Part shown: piece by piece, positions 7,266-15,202 of the stretch
How the letters are laid out: every line of letters begins with the position of its first letter
How positions within the stretch are numbered: the stretch's first letter is position 1
NCBI GenBank assembly: GCA_013152945.1
Contig: JAADFL010000035.1
Coordinates: forward strand, 1-31,575
Length of the DNA stretch: 31,575 nucleotides
Source of the DNA: Deltaproteobacteria bacterium
GTDB taxonomy: Bacteria; Myxococcota_A; JAADFL01
Reading direction: 5' to 3'
Program-made: the position numbers and the translations under genes
The notes under the pieces: generated by a model
Databases searched by the model: none
What the model was told of the DNA's origin: nothing
Seen by the model: the letters and a program-made list of their open reading frames with translations, nothing else

Positions 7266-9305
7266 ATGACCGGAAAAAGCTTCAAAGAATCAATCGAGGA
7301 AGGCATACCCGACTACATTCCCGAACATCCAAAAGATGATCCTGAAATAAACCATGCGCCCAAGAGACCGGATGTTCTCACCTTCGAGGAGAAACGCCTG
7401 GCACTATCCAACGCCCTGCGCTATTTTCCAAAGGCGCTCCATGAAAAGCTTGCACCTGAATTCGCAGACGAACTCGAACAACTGGGCAGGATATACATGC
7501 ACAGGTACAGACCTGACTATGCCATGCATGCAAGGCCCATGAATGAATATCCGGCCCGTTGCCCTGCTGCTGCAGCCATAATGCTTATGATCCAGAACAA
7601 CCTTGATCCAAGGGTGGCACAGCATCCTTACGAGCTGATAACTTATGGCGGCAACGGCACGGTCTTTCAAAACTGGGCCCAATACAGGCTCACGATGAAG
7701 TACCTTTCAAAACTGACTGAAGACCAGACCCTGGTCCTGTACTCGGGTCATCCCCTGGGCATCTTTCCTTCCTCGAAATGGGCGCCCAGGCTGGTCCTGA
7801 CGAACGGTATGATGGTGCCTGCTTACAGCACCCCTCAGCAGTATGACAGGCTTTCGGCCCTGGGCGTCACGAGCTACGGGCAGATGACTGCAGGCAGCTT
7901 CATGTACATAGGCCCGCAGGGCATAGTCCACGGAACCACCATCACCTTGCTGAATGCGGGAAGGAAATACCTGGGCATCGAAGGAGAGCAAGGCTTGAGG
8001 GGCAAGGTGTTCGTAAGCTCGGGGCTTGGCGGAATGAGCGGTGCCCAGGCAAAGGCCGCGGTCATATCAGGCGCCATTGGAGTGATAGCCGAGATAAACC
8101 CCAAGGCAGTGGCAAAGAGGCACGACCAGGGCTGGGTCCAGGAAGTAGAGACCGATCTGGACAAGGTCCTTGGACGAATAGATCGAGCCAGAAAGGATAA
8201 CATCCCTTTATCACTAGCATATCTAGGCAACGTAGTTGACCTCTGGGAACGCATGGTAAAGGAGAACATGCAAGTCGAGCTGGGTTCGGACCAGACATCT
8301 CTGCACATACCTTTCACAGGGGGATACTATCCGGCCGGACTGAGCATGGACCAAGCTCTGGAAATGATGAGGAAGGATCCGGCAGGTTTCAAAGAGGCTG
8401 TTCGCGAATCACTCAAACGCCAGGTCCTGGCAATCAATTCCATGTCGGCCCGGGGAATGTCTTTTTGGGACTATGGCAACGCATTCCTGCTGGAGGCAGG
8501 AAGAGCCGGAGCGGACATATTCAGGGAAAACGGTAAATTCAAGTACCCGTCGTACGTGGAAGACATAATGGGTCCCCTGGTATTCGACCTCGGTTTCGGT
8601 CCCTTCAGGTGGGTCTGCACCAGCAATGACACGGCAGACCTGCAGGTCACGGACGAGATTGCCGCCGACATAATAGAAGAAATGATTTCAAGTGCTCCAA
8701 AAGAAACATTGCAGCAATTGAAAGACAACCTGCACTGGATAAGACATGCAGGAGAAAACAAGCTTGTAGTCGGCTCAAAGGCCAGGATCCTCTATTCGCA
8801 TGAACAGGGAAGGATAAAGATAGCCCTGGCATTCAACAAGGCCGTGCGTGAGGGCCGAATAAGGGCCCCGGTAGTAATCGGCCGGGACCACCACGACGTC
8901 GGCGGAACAGACTCGCCCTTCAGGGAAACGGCAAACATATACGATGGAAGCAACTTGTGTGCAGACATGGCTGTTCACAACATGGTGGGCGATTCTTTCA
9001 GGGGAGCTTCCTGGGTGAGCCTGCACAACGGCGGCGGCGTGGGCTGGGGCCAGGTAATAAACGGCGGTTTCGGCTTGGTCCTGGACGGAAGCGAAGAAGC
9101 AGACAACAGGATTCGGAGCATGATATCCTGGGACGTAACCAACGGCCTGGCAAGAAGGGCATGGGCCGGTAACAACAATGCAAAGTGGGCAATAAGCCGG
9201 GCAATGGAAAAACAAGCTTCGATCAAGGTCACCATGCCCAACGAATCTGATACGGATCTCCTCGTAAGAGCTGTCGAACACGCTACAGCCAAAAGAGGTA
9301 ACTGA
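7266..9305 (+). CDS. hutU: Urocanate hydratase, long (UROC1-like) form
   Basis: 679 residues from ATG 7266, preceded by AAGGGAGGTG; the frame is open further upstream but lacks a ribosome site. Urocanase adds water to urocanate to give imidazolone propionate, the second step of histidine breakdown, using tightly bound NAD in the cytoplasm. Family signatures are YELITYGGNGTVFQNWAQY, SGHPLGIF, GLGGMSGAQ, DQTSLHIPFTGGYYP, GFGPFRWVC, VVIGRDHHDVGGTDSPFRET and GGGVGWGQVINGGFG. The length (bacterial HutU is about 555) and the ARILYSHEQGR segment match, from memory, the longer form known from animal UROC1 and some bacteria. Where the short bacterial enzymes have RICW with the NAD-region Cys, this one has RILY. 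hutH, hutI and hutG are not in the window; the only partner is the M20 amidohydrolase 1 nt downstream. Confidence 0.93.
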   Translation: MTGKSFKESIEEGIPDYIPEHPKDDPEINHAPKRPDVLTFEEKRLALSNALRYFPKALHEKLAPEFADELEQLGRIYMHRYRPDYAMHARPMNEYPARCPAAAAIMLMIQNNLDPRVAQHPYELITYGGNGTVFQNWAQYRLTMKYLSKLTEDQTLVLYSGHPLGIFPSSKWAPRLVLTNGMMVPAYSTPQQYDRLSALGVTSYGQMTAGSFMYIGPQGIVHGTTITLLNAGRKYLGIEGEQGLRGKVFVSSGLGGMSGAQAKAAVISGAIGVIAEINPKAVAKRHDQGWVQEVETDLDKVLGRIDRARKDNIPLSLAYLGNVVDLWERMVKENMQVELGSDQTSLHIPFTGGYYPAGLSMDQALEMMRKDPAGFKEAVRESLKRQVLAINSMSARGMSFWDYGNAFLLEAGRAGADIFRENGKFKYPSYVEDIMGPLVFDLGFGPFRWVCTSNDTADLQVTDEIAADIIEEMISSAPKETLQQLKDNLHWIRHAGENKLVVGSKARILYSHEQGRIKIALAFNKAVREGRIRAPVVIGRDHHDVGGTDSPFRETANIYDGSNLCADMAVHNMVGDSFRGASWVSLHNGGGVGWGQVINGGFGLVLDGSEEADNRIRSMISWDVTNGLARRAWAGNNNAKWAISRAMEKQASIKVTMPNESDTDLLVRAVEHATAKRGN

Positions 9306-9306
9306 C

Positions 9307-10506
9307 ATGCAGCAGGAAACAATGGTGAAGAGGGCAAAAAGGCTGAAGAGCAAGCTCGTGGAGATAAGACGCACGATCCACAGGCATCCGGAACTTGCAA
9401 TGCAAGAAACGAATACCGCTGCATACATCGCGGAGGTACTCAGGCATACAGGCCTCAAGGTCAGGAAAAACGTGGCGAAAACCGGCGTGGTCGGACTCCT
9501 GGAAGGCCGCCTAAAAGGTCCGTGCGTGGCATTGAGGGCAGACATGGATGCCCTGGACATACAGGAACAGAATGATGTCCCTTACAGGTCAAAGGAAAAG
9601 GGCAAGATGCATGCCTGTGGCCACGATGCTCACATCGCGGCATTGCTCGGGGCGGCAATTTTGATTGAGGGTCGAAGGTTCTCCTTGCCCGGCTCGGTCA
9701 AGTTTATCTTCCAACCGAGCGAGGAAACGCCCCCGGGCGGCGCCAAACCCATGATCGACGAGGGTGTACTCGAGGAGCCTGAAGTCAAGGCCATCTTCTC
9801 GTTGCACTCGGAACCGGATATCAAGGTGGGTCAAATCGGTGTCAAGGAAGGGACCATGATGGCCGCCGCCGATGATTTCACCGTGGCGATAAAAGGCGCT
9901 CCCAGCCACGGCGCAAGGCCCCACCTTGGAGTGGATGCCGTGGTACTGGCATCCCAGGCAGTGCTCGCTTTGCAAGTAATGTTGGCAAGAAGGATGGATC
10001 CCACCATACCCGCCCTGCTTACCATCGGGAAGATACACGGCGGATACCGAAGAAATATCATTGCCGACCAGGTATTCCTGGAAGGCACGTTGAGGACATT
10101 GTCGGACAGTTCCAGGCGAAGAGCCATGAGACTGCTCAAGAGTACTGTTTCCGGCATAGCGAAAACCGGCGGCGGATCGGCAAAGGTGGATTGGCACGGA
10201 GGATATCCCGCACTTGTCAACGACAGGTCGCTGAACCAGATTGTTCGCCAAGCAGGGGGGGAAATCCTCGGCAGAGGCAATATCGTGGAAATCCAGGATC
10301 CCGCCATGGGCGGCGAAGATTTTGCATATTACTGCAAGCAGGTGCCTGGAACTATGTTCAGGTTGGGCATCAAGAACAAGAGCAAGGGAATCGAGTACCC
10401 CTTGCATCATCCAAAGTTTGATCTTGATGAAGACTCACTGTGGATCGGCGCAGCAGTACTGGCAAGGGCGGTGGAGATCAAACTGTCCCTTGCATCCGGG
10501 AGCTGA
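9307..10506 (+). CDS. M20D-family amidohydrolase (IAA-amino acid / hippurate hydrolase type)
   Basis: 399 residues with the full M20D motif set: RRTIHRHPELAMQE at the N-terminus, ALRADMDAL, the metal-binding Cys-His block MHACGHDAH, PSEETPPGGAKPMIDEGVL with the catalytic Glu pair, the dimerisation-domain GAPSHGARPHLGVDAV, and MGGEDFAYY near the C-terminus. These enzymes remove an acyl or amino-acid group from N-acyl amino acids or similar amides in a two-metal centre. The start is 1 nt after the urocanase stop with AGAGGT upstream, so the two genes are an operon. The pairing raises the idea that it acts on a histidine-pathway amide such as an N-acyl or formimino compound. That is inference from position only; M20D specificity cannot be read from sequence. 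No terminator is seen after its stop. Confidence 0.9.
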   Translation: MQQETMVKRAKRLKSKLVEIRRTIHRHPELAMQETNTAAYIAEVLRHTGLKVRKNVAKTGVVGLLEGRLKGPCVALRADMDALDIQEQNDVPYRSKEKGKMHACGHDAHIAALLGAAILIEGRRFSLPGSVKFIFQPSEETPPGGAKPMIDEGVLEEPEVKAIFSLHSEPDIKVGQIGVKEGTMMAAADDFTVAIKGAPSHGARPHLGVDAVVLASQAVLALQVMLARRMDPTIPALLTIGKIHGGYRRNIIADQVFLEGTLRTLSDSSRRRAMRLLKSTVSGIAKTGGGSAKVDWHGGYPALVNDRSLNQIVRQAGGEILGRGNIVEIQDPAMGGEDFAYYCKQVPGTMFRLGIKNKSKGIEYPLHHPKFDLDEDSLWIGAAVLARAVEIKLSLASGS

Positions 10507-10658
10507 CGCTGACCCAAACAGGCGCGGCTGACTGTCAACTGGCTGCGATTGTTAGACAATTCACATTTAGAACATGCCTGACATGAAATTACCGGAAGCA
10601 TGAACAGGAATAACAAAAGGGCATGAAGGGGCATGAAGGGGACGGAGGGGGGGACGGA
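10507..10658. repeat. Direct repeats and GGGGACGG-type element at island edge
   Basis: A 152-nt gap after the amidohydrolase gene. Its right half (about 10619-10661) has two tandem copies of the 10-mer GGGCATGAAG, then GGGGACGGAGG and GGGGACGGATTTA. The last copy ends exactly where recognisable methyltransferase sequence begins. The same core, in reverse complement (TAAACCTCCGTCCCC), recurs twice near 27.0 kb. This suggests a dispersed repeat family present in the genome, here marking a breakpoint. Confidence 0.55.
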
Positions 10659-11033
10659 TTTATGCCATATTATAGGATTTAAATTATCAAACCCTATCTT
10701 TCTGCAAATTACACAAATATCTGAATGTAACGGAAAAACAAGATGGCGGCCAAAAGAACGCCTGGAAACACATACATCACCAACCACGCATACTAACCGC
10801 CCGCCGGGAACCAAGACACGATAGACTTCCTTCCACACCTTTTCCAATTCAGATAAAAATTCTTCATATTGATCAATATGTCCAAGTTGGTTTGGATTAT
10901 CTTTATATTTTTTAAGATTCCAATACGGAGGAGAAGTAAGTACAAGGTGAACACTCTCATCCTCAAGGAAAGATAAATTACGAGCATCACCATTGACTAA
11001 TTTTTGTACGGTTGATATTTGTTCATTTCTCAT
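10659..11033 (-). pseudogene. Truncated beta-class DNA methyltransferase (N4-cytosine / N6-adenine)
   Basis: The first 125 codons are well preserved. NGDARNLSFLEDESVHLVLTSPPYW carries the catalytic motif TSPPYW, followed by GHIDQYEEFLSELEKVWKEVYRVLVPGGRLV and KIGFDNLNPIIWHK. In this permuted (beta) class the SAM-binding FxGxG motif comes in the second half of a roughly 300-residue enzyme. Here, immediately after IIWHK, the frame runs into the GGGGACGG repeat and continues through unrelated sequence to a stop at 10407, antisense to the amidohydrolase 3' end. The SAM site is therefore missing and the enzyme should be inactive. Its ATG overlaps the stop of the endonuclease gene (ATGA), the usual arrangement of a restriction-modification operon. 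The region is clearly AT-richer than its surroundings, suggesting horizontal origin. Confidence 0.8.
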
Positions 11034-11750
11034 ATAAATGACCTCACATGAGAACTTAGAGCTTTTGAAAAATTATTAAAAGAAAGATCAGCAGCGGGCT
11101 CTCGGTAAACCCCATCTTCTCCTTCAGACCTATCTGAAACAATAAATGATGATACTGTATAATGCCGTTCCAATACCAGCTTACGGCAAAAAATTTCATA
11201 TCTCTTCATGTAAGACGCACCAACAAATTCTGGAAAAACTTTGAAGTGAGGTTCTTTTACTCGAACAGGTCTATTGGATGCTTCGCAATCTTCAAGCATT
11301 AAAATATCCTAGGAATGGTTGTCTGCCTCCGTTGAAGGCCCCCTCTCTAAAAGCAGTCCATAAATCCAGTGCACTCCCCATTGCCTCTTCAGTTCTATTG
11401 TTAAAATTGTTGCCAAATGAAGGACCGACTTGAGATTTTGCCTCAATAGCAACAATCAAATATCCATCCTTAATCATGAGCAAATCCCACTCTTTTGTTG
11501 GTCTGAAAAAACCCGGGAGTTCTAAGTGCCGTTTGTAAAAAATAGACTCTTCTCTAACACCGGATTCGACAATTAATCTGGTAAATAGATCAATAAAACC
11601 GTCCATTTGTGCTCCACCAGTTACAGCACTTCTTGGTCCGGCATCATTGACACCTCTTTTTTTCTGTCCCTCTCGTTGCAACCGCCGTGTGCGCCAGTAG
11701 TGCGCGACAGCTTCGCTGATATGTTTATCAATATTGTCTATTACTGCCAT
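11030..11750 (-). pseudogene. PaeR7I/XhoI-like type II restriction endonuclease, frameshifted
   Basis: Two minus-strand frames, 11750-11292 and 11299-11030, together encode about 239 residues, close to the roughly 246 of PaeR7I. The first ends PFLGYF and then hits a stop; the second begins MLEDCEASNRPVRVKEPHFKVFPEF, which continues the family sequence. Removing one A from the TTTTAA run near 11297 would rejoin them as GYFMLEDCE. The active site is visible in the first part: EWDLL (Asp89) with AIEAKSQ (Glu103, Lys105) forms a PD-(D/E)xK nuclease centre, followed by FGNNFNNRTEEAMGSALDLWTAFREGAF, a strong family signature. Known members cut CTCGAG. The break removes the C-terminal third in normal translation. 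A sequencing error or programmed slippage at the short T/A run cannot be excluded. Confidence 0.8.
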
Positions 11751-12024
11751 ATATGTCCTCTGATGTTCGTACTAAGGCTGATCTCTTGGTCCACCCAAGC
11801 TCCATTACTCCGGAAATGCCAGTTCCCAACTGTGCTTGTAACGTACGAGGCTATGCTGCACTTGTCAAGCAAAACCCAGGGGAAAGACCTCGATCCGGAT
11901 CATCGTACTGCTCAACCCTTGCCCAGCGCAGCCTGGCCCTCGATTGCATGGAATCGCCTATATAAGTAAACCGCAGAGCCTGAATCATGATAAGGTAGTA
12001 AAAGCATTACAAAGAGGTGATTGG

Positions 12025-12123
12025 ATGGCAGTCCGGCAACGAGGATCGCATATTGGAATGCCAAAGCAACGGGATATGGTCTTCTGCCCGCCAAAGAGCG
12101 GGTTGTTTCAGTCTCTCCAATGA
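12025..12123 (+). CDS. Possible 32-residue small protein
   Basis: ATG 12025 follows AAAGAGGTGATTGG, a reasonable Shine-Dalgarno at about 8 nt, and the frame closes at TGA 12121-12123. The product is basic (MAVRQRGSHIGMPKQRD...), with no signal peptide or membrane segment, and I do not recognise it. It could be a leader peptide for the operon downstream or a chance ORF; ribosome-site quality is the only support. Confidence 0.25.
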   Translation: MAVRQRGSHIGMPKQRDMVFCPPKSGLFQSLQ

Positions 12124-12330
12124 AAAAACAATTCGTAGAATGACCGTATTCAGCCGGGATCGGTCATGTATCGTCTATCTTTACTCGACATACTCTGATT
12201 TCGCCCGGCCCGGCCTCTGTCCCGTTCTGGCTGCATGAAGGCCGCATTTCCTTGCCAGAATCCGTGAAATAGAATAATTCTCTAATGATGGAACGTCTCA
12301 ACCATGTGGGCATGGATATTTTATTGAGCC

Positions 12331-12357
12331 GGCCTTGAACTTTCAGGCCTTTTTTTG
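12331..12357 (+). terminator. Terminator-like hairpin in the CHAT operon leader
   Basis: GGCCTTGA and TCAGGCC form a stem with one bulged T and a short loop, followed directly by a run of seven T. It sits 3-8 nt before the AAAGGAGG ribosome site of the TPR-CHAT gene. It may end an upstream transcript or act as an attenuator for the operon. The CCTTTTTTT could also pair with the AAAGGAGG that follows, which would hide the ribosome site. The regulatory reading is inference. Confidence 0.5.
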
Positions 12358-12379
12358 CAAAGGAGGCTCGTTCCCTGAG

Positions 12380-15190
12380 ATGAGGAACATCATGCAGCCG
12401 GCTCTATCCATCGTCATCCTTGTAACGGCATGTGCCGGCACAACAAGGGCGGATACTGCACAGGCAGACAGGTCAGACCCGTCTGTATTATTCAGACTTG
12501 CCGAGAGACTGGCATCCAGGGGTGATTACAAGAAAGCCCTTGCCGAATACGGCGCAGCCCTACAACTCTACAAGAGGGCAAGAGACCTTTCGGGTACGGG
12601 CAGGACAGTGGACCGCATAGCCAGGCTTCACCTGGACATGGGTCACTTTGAAACAGCCAGGAAAGCCTTTGCCGCATCCAAGATGCTCCTGGACAAGGCC
12701 GGCGACAATCCGGGTCTTGCCGAATTGTACAAGAACCTGGGTGTACTCGAGGACCTTACGGGCCATTCGGACCTGGCAAAAACATACCTTGAAAAGGCCA
12801 TCAGGCTGTACAAAGATCTCAAAGATAACGTGGGAATCGCTCACGCCACGATGAACATGGGAGTCCTCGAGGAATCATTCGGCCGCCACGACCAGGCCAG
12901 GAAACTCATTACCCGTGCGCTTGCCTTGTACAAAGCTGCAAAACAAAAGAAATTTGAAGCCGCTGCATTGAACAACCTTGCCAAAATCAATCTCGGTACA
13001 GGAAACTATCTCAAGGCCCTGCAAGACCTCAACAAGGCCCTGGAAAACACCAGAAAGTTAGGACTTCGACCGTTCGAGGCAAAGATCCTTGCAAACCTGG
13101 GCGCAGTGTATCAGCGCCTGGGCCAGGTCGAAAAGGCTTCCAAGAGCTACAATGACGCCCTGGCGCTGAATCAACATGATGGAAGGCAAAGAGAAACAGC
13201 CCGTAACATAATCAGCCTGGCAAGACTCTATCGGACGGCAGGCAACCTGAAAAAATCGGCCGATGAGTATTCAAAGGCTGCATCCATACTTGAAAAGATC
13301 AAAGACAATGCCTCGCTCCTTGATGTTCAAACAGGTATGACCGCCTTGTTGATTCAACAAGGTGAATCTGAAAAGGCAGCAAGGGTCCTGGAACGCGCCT
13401 TGAAGACATCTGAAAACCTTAAGAGACAATCCGAGGTGGTAAGGCTCCTGGCCATGCGGGCGATGTTGGACATGACCGGCGGAAAATTCAAACAAGCGCT
13501 GAAACCTTTGAAAAAGGCGCTTAGGTTATCAAAAGACCTGGGGTCACCTGAAAGCCTCATACTCGCATGTGAGCTGTTGTCGTTTTCATATAGAAAGCTC
13601 GGCATGTTGAACAGGGCTATCAAGATGAGTGAACGCTCGGTATCCGAGTCTGAAAAACTCCGCGAACTCGTATCGGGCGACGAACTTAAGACCGGCCTTT
13701 TCAGCAGGTTCGTAGGTGGTTATTCCCGGTTGTCCTCCCTCTATTTGGAGCAATACCAAAAAACAAAACGACAAAAATCATTGAACAAGGCGTTCAAGGC
13801 AATGGAGATGGGCCGAGCCAGGGGGTTACTTGACATGATAGCAAGGGGAGGAGTGGAGATCGAACAAGGCCTGCCGCCCGAGCTGCTTGCAAGGGAGCAA
13901 TCTCTTTCAAGAAAGGCCAGGGATATCTCCAGGTCATTGAAAAGCGCCGGGAAAAAGGCCGACAAGCAGCGTCTGTCCGGAAAACTTGCAAAACTGTTGG
14001 AACAGCGGAGGAAACTAGCCGATCAAATAAGAAAGAAATATCCTGAATATGCGGCTGTCAAGTATCCAACGGCTGCTGATTTGAAAAAAGTTCAACATAG
14101 CCTTGGAAAAGATGAATTATTACTTGAGTACTCATTGGCTCCGGACGATTCGCATATTTGGGCAATAGGGCGAAAACACGTCACCGTACACAATTTCGAC
14201 GGCCAACAGGTAAAAAGATGGATAGGTCTCTACAGGTACGTTCTGCGGGATCCTCTGGTAAGAGGGCTGACAAGGGCCAGGAGGAAGCTGCTGGAATTAA
14301 AACTTTACAAGGCCCTAATCTCGCCGGTGGAACACAGGCTGAAAGGCAAAAACAGGGTGTACATTTCACCATCCGGTGAACTCTACTCCCTTCCATTCTC
14401 CGCCCTAAAACGTGAAGACGGCGACTACCTTGCTGACTTGCTGATGTTCTCCTATGTGCCCAGTGCAACGGTATTTCTTCAACTCAAGGACAGGGCTAAA
14501 CCCAGTGGAAACCGCCGTCCATATCTGGGATTCGGCGATCCTGTATTCGCCCCGGACGATGACCCGTCCAAGCTCCCCCACGGCTCCCTCAAGTTGCCCA
14601 GATTGCCAGGTACGGCCCAAGAGGTGACAGTCGCGGCCAAGGCCTTCGGCGATTCCGCCTCTGTCTTCCTGCGCCGAAAGGCAAAGGAATCCACCTTGAA
14701 ACGCCTGGACCTCTCTTCGTACAAGGTCATACATTTTGCGACTCATGGCCTCCTCGGCCCTGAGGTGGCCTGGCTGGGTCAGCCTGCATTGGCCCTGTCA
14801 TGCTGCGACGACGGCCAGGACGGCCTGCTCACCATGCAGGAAATATTCAACCTCAAGCTGAATGCCGACGTGGTGATATTGTCTGCATGTAATACGGGCC
14901 GGGGCAAGGAAGTCCGCGGAGAAGGAGTCATGGCATTGACCAGGGCGTTCTTTTATGCAGGAACCCCCTCGGTAGTAGTGACTCTCTGGCCCGTGCCGGA
15001 CCAATCGACATCGCTGTTGATAGCTGATTTCGCAAAGGGCCTGGCCCACGGCGAGAGCCCCTCCAGGGCCCTTGCAGAGGCGAGAAACCATCTGCGATCA
15101 GAGACAAAACTCGACAAGTGGGGTAGACCATACAGACCATACGAACACCCGTTCTACTGGGCTCCTTTCGTGGTGCTCGGCAAGGACTGA
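12380..15190 (+). CDS. Exported TPR-CHAT protein (caspase-like peptidase domain)
   Basis: 936 residues from ATG 12380 with AAAGGAGG upstream; earlier in-frame codons fall in the terminator hairpin. A hydrophobic N-terminus (PALSIVILVTACAGTTRAD) gives either a lipoprotein signal (VTAC) or an ordinary signal peptide cut after RA, so the protein is predicted to leave the cytoplasm. Residues about 35-430 are tandem TPR repeats (for example YKNLGVLEDLTGHSDLAKTYLEKAIRLYK), followed by a Lys/Arg-rich coiled segment (about 510-565). The C-terminal 300 residues are a CHAT domain: RVYISPSGELYSLPFSAL, IHFATHG with His789, VVILSACNTG with Cys837, and GVMALTRAFFYAGTPSVVVTLWPV. The His-Cys dyad is intact, so a caspase-type peptidase is plausible. 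It is first in an operon with FecR and CHASE2-cyclase genes (12 and 33 nt gaps). TPRs probably sense or bind a partner. Confidence 0.92.
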   Translation: MRNIMQPALSIVILVTACAGTTRADTAQADRSDPSVLFRLAERLASRGDYKKALAEYGAALQLYKRARDLSGTGRTVDRIARLHLDMGHFETARKAFAASKMLLDKAGDNPGLAELYKNLGVLEDLTGHSDLAKTYLEKAIRLYKDLKDNVGIAHATMNMGVLEESFGRHDQARKLITRALALYKAAKQKKFEAAALNNLAKINLGTGNYLKALQDLNKALENTRKLGLRPFEAKILANLGAVYQRLGQVEKASKSYNDALALNQHDGRQRETARNIISLARLYRTAGNLKKSADEYSKAASILEKIKDNASLLDVQTGMTALLIQQGESEKAARVLERALKTSENLKRQSEVVRLLAMRAMLDMTGGKFKQALKPLKKALRLSKDLGSPESLILACELLSFSYRKLGMLNRAIKMSERSVSESEKLRELVSGDELKTGLFSRFVGGYSRLSSLYLEQYQKTKRQKSLNKAFKAMEMGRARGLLDMIARGGVEIEQGLPPELLAREQSLSRKARDISRSLKSAGKKADKQRLSGKLAKLLEQRRKLADQIRKKYPEYAAVKYPTAADLKKVQHSLGKDELLLEYSLAPDDSHIWAIGRKHVTVHNFDGQQVKRWIGLYRYVLRDPLVRGLTRARRKLLELKLYKALISPVEHRLKGKNRVYISPSGELYSLPFSALKREDGDYLADLLMFSYVPSATVFLQLKDRAKPSGNRRPYLGFGDPVFAPDDDPSKLPHGSLKLPRLPGTAQEVTVAAKAFGDSASVFLRRKAKESTLKRLDLSSYKVIHFATHGLLGPEVAWLGQPALALSCCDDGQDGLLTMQEIFNLKLNADVVILSACNTGRGKEVRGEGVMALTRAFFYAGTPSVVVTLWPVPDQSTSLLIADFAKGLAHGESPSRALAEARNHLRSETKLDKWGRPYRPYEHPFYWAPFVVLGKD

Positions 15191-15202
15191 AAGGAGGAAA
15201 AA

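Larger units (their letters stand above)
11751..12379. other. 629-base region without a firm gene (leader of the CHAT operon)
   Basis: Between the restriction island and the TPR-CHAT gene no protein of recognisable family is encoded in either strand. The segment contains one small ORF with a ribosome site (12025-12123), a possible -10 (TAGAAT near 12275), a perfect CCATG-TGGG-CATGG hairpin (12302-12315), and a second hairpin with T-run (12331-12357) just before the Shine-Dalgarno of the next gene. I compared it by eye with c-di-GMP (GEMM) riboswitch patterns and did not find the conserved core. Confidence 0.5.

Noticed and set aside
10540-10562. Integron attC-like core (GTTAGAC)
   Set aside because: The seven bases fit the GTTRRRY consensus, but no matching RYYYAAC partner or imperfect palindrome of attC size surrounds them, and no integrase was seen.
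10407-10658. Coding continuation of the methyltransferase frame to its stop
   Set aside because: After IIWHK the translation comes from G-rich repeats and the antisense of the amidohydrolase 3' end, so it is run-on rather than a domain.
11960-12110. c-di-GMP (GEMM) riboswitch in the CHAT leader
   Set aside because: CCGCAGAGCCTG is only vaguely similar to the conserved core, and the rest of the two-stem pattern is absent.
12380-15190. Craspase-type CRISPR-linked TPR-CHAT
   Set aside because: No cas gene or array is in the window, the protein has an export signal, and its partners are FecR and CHASE2 cyclase.
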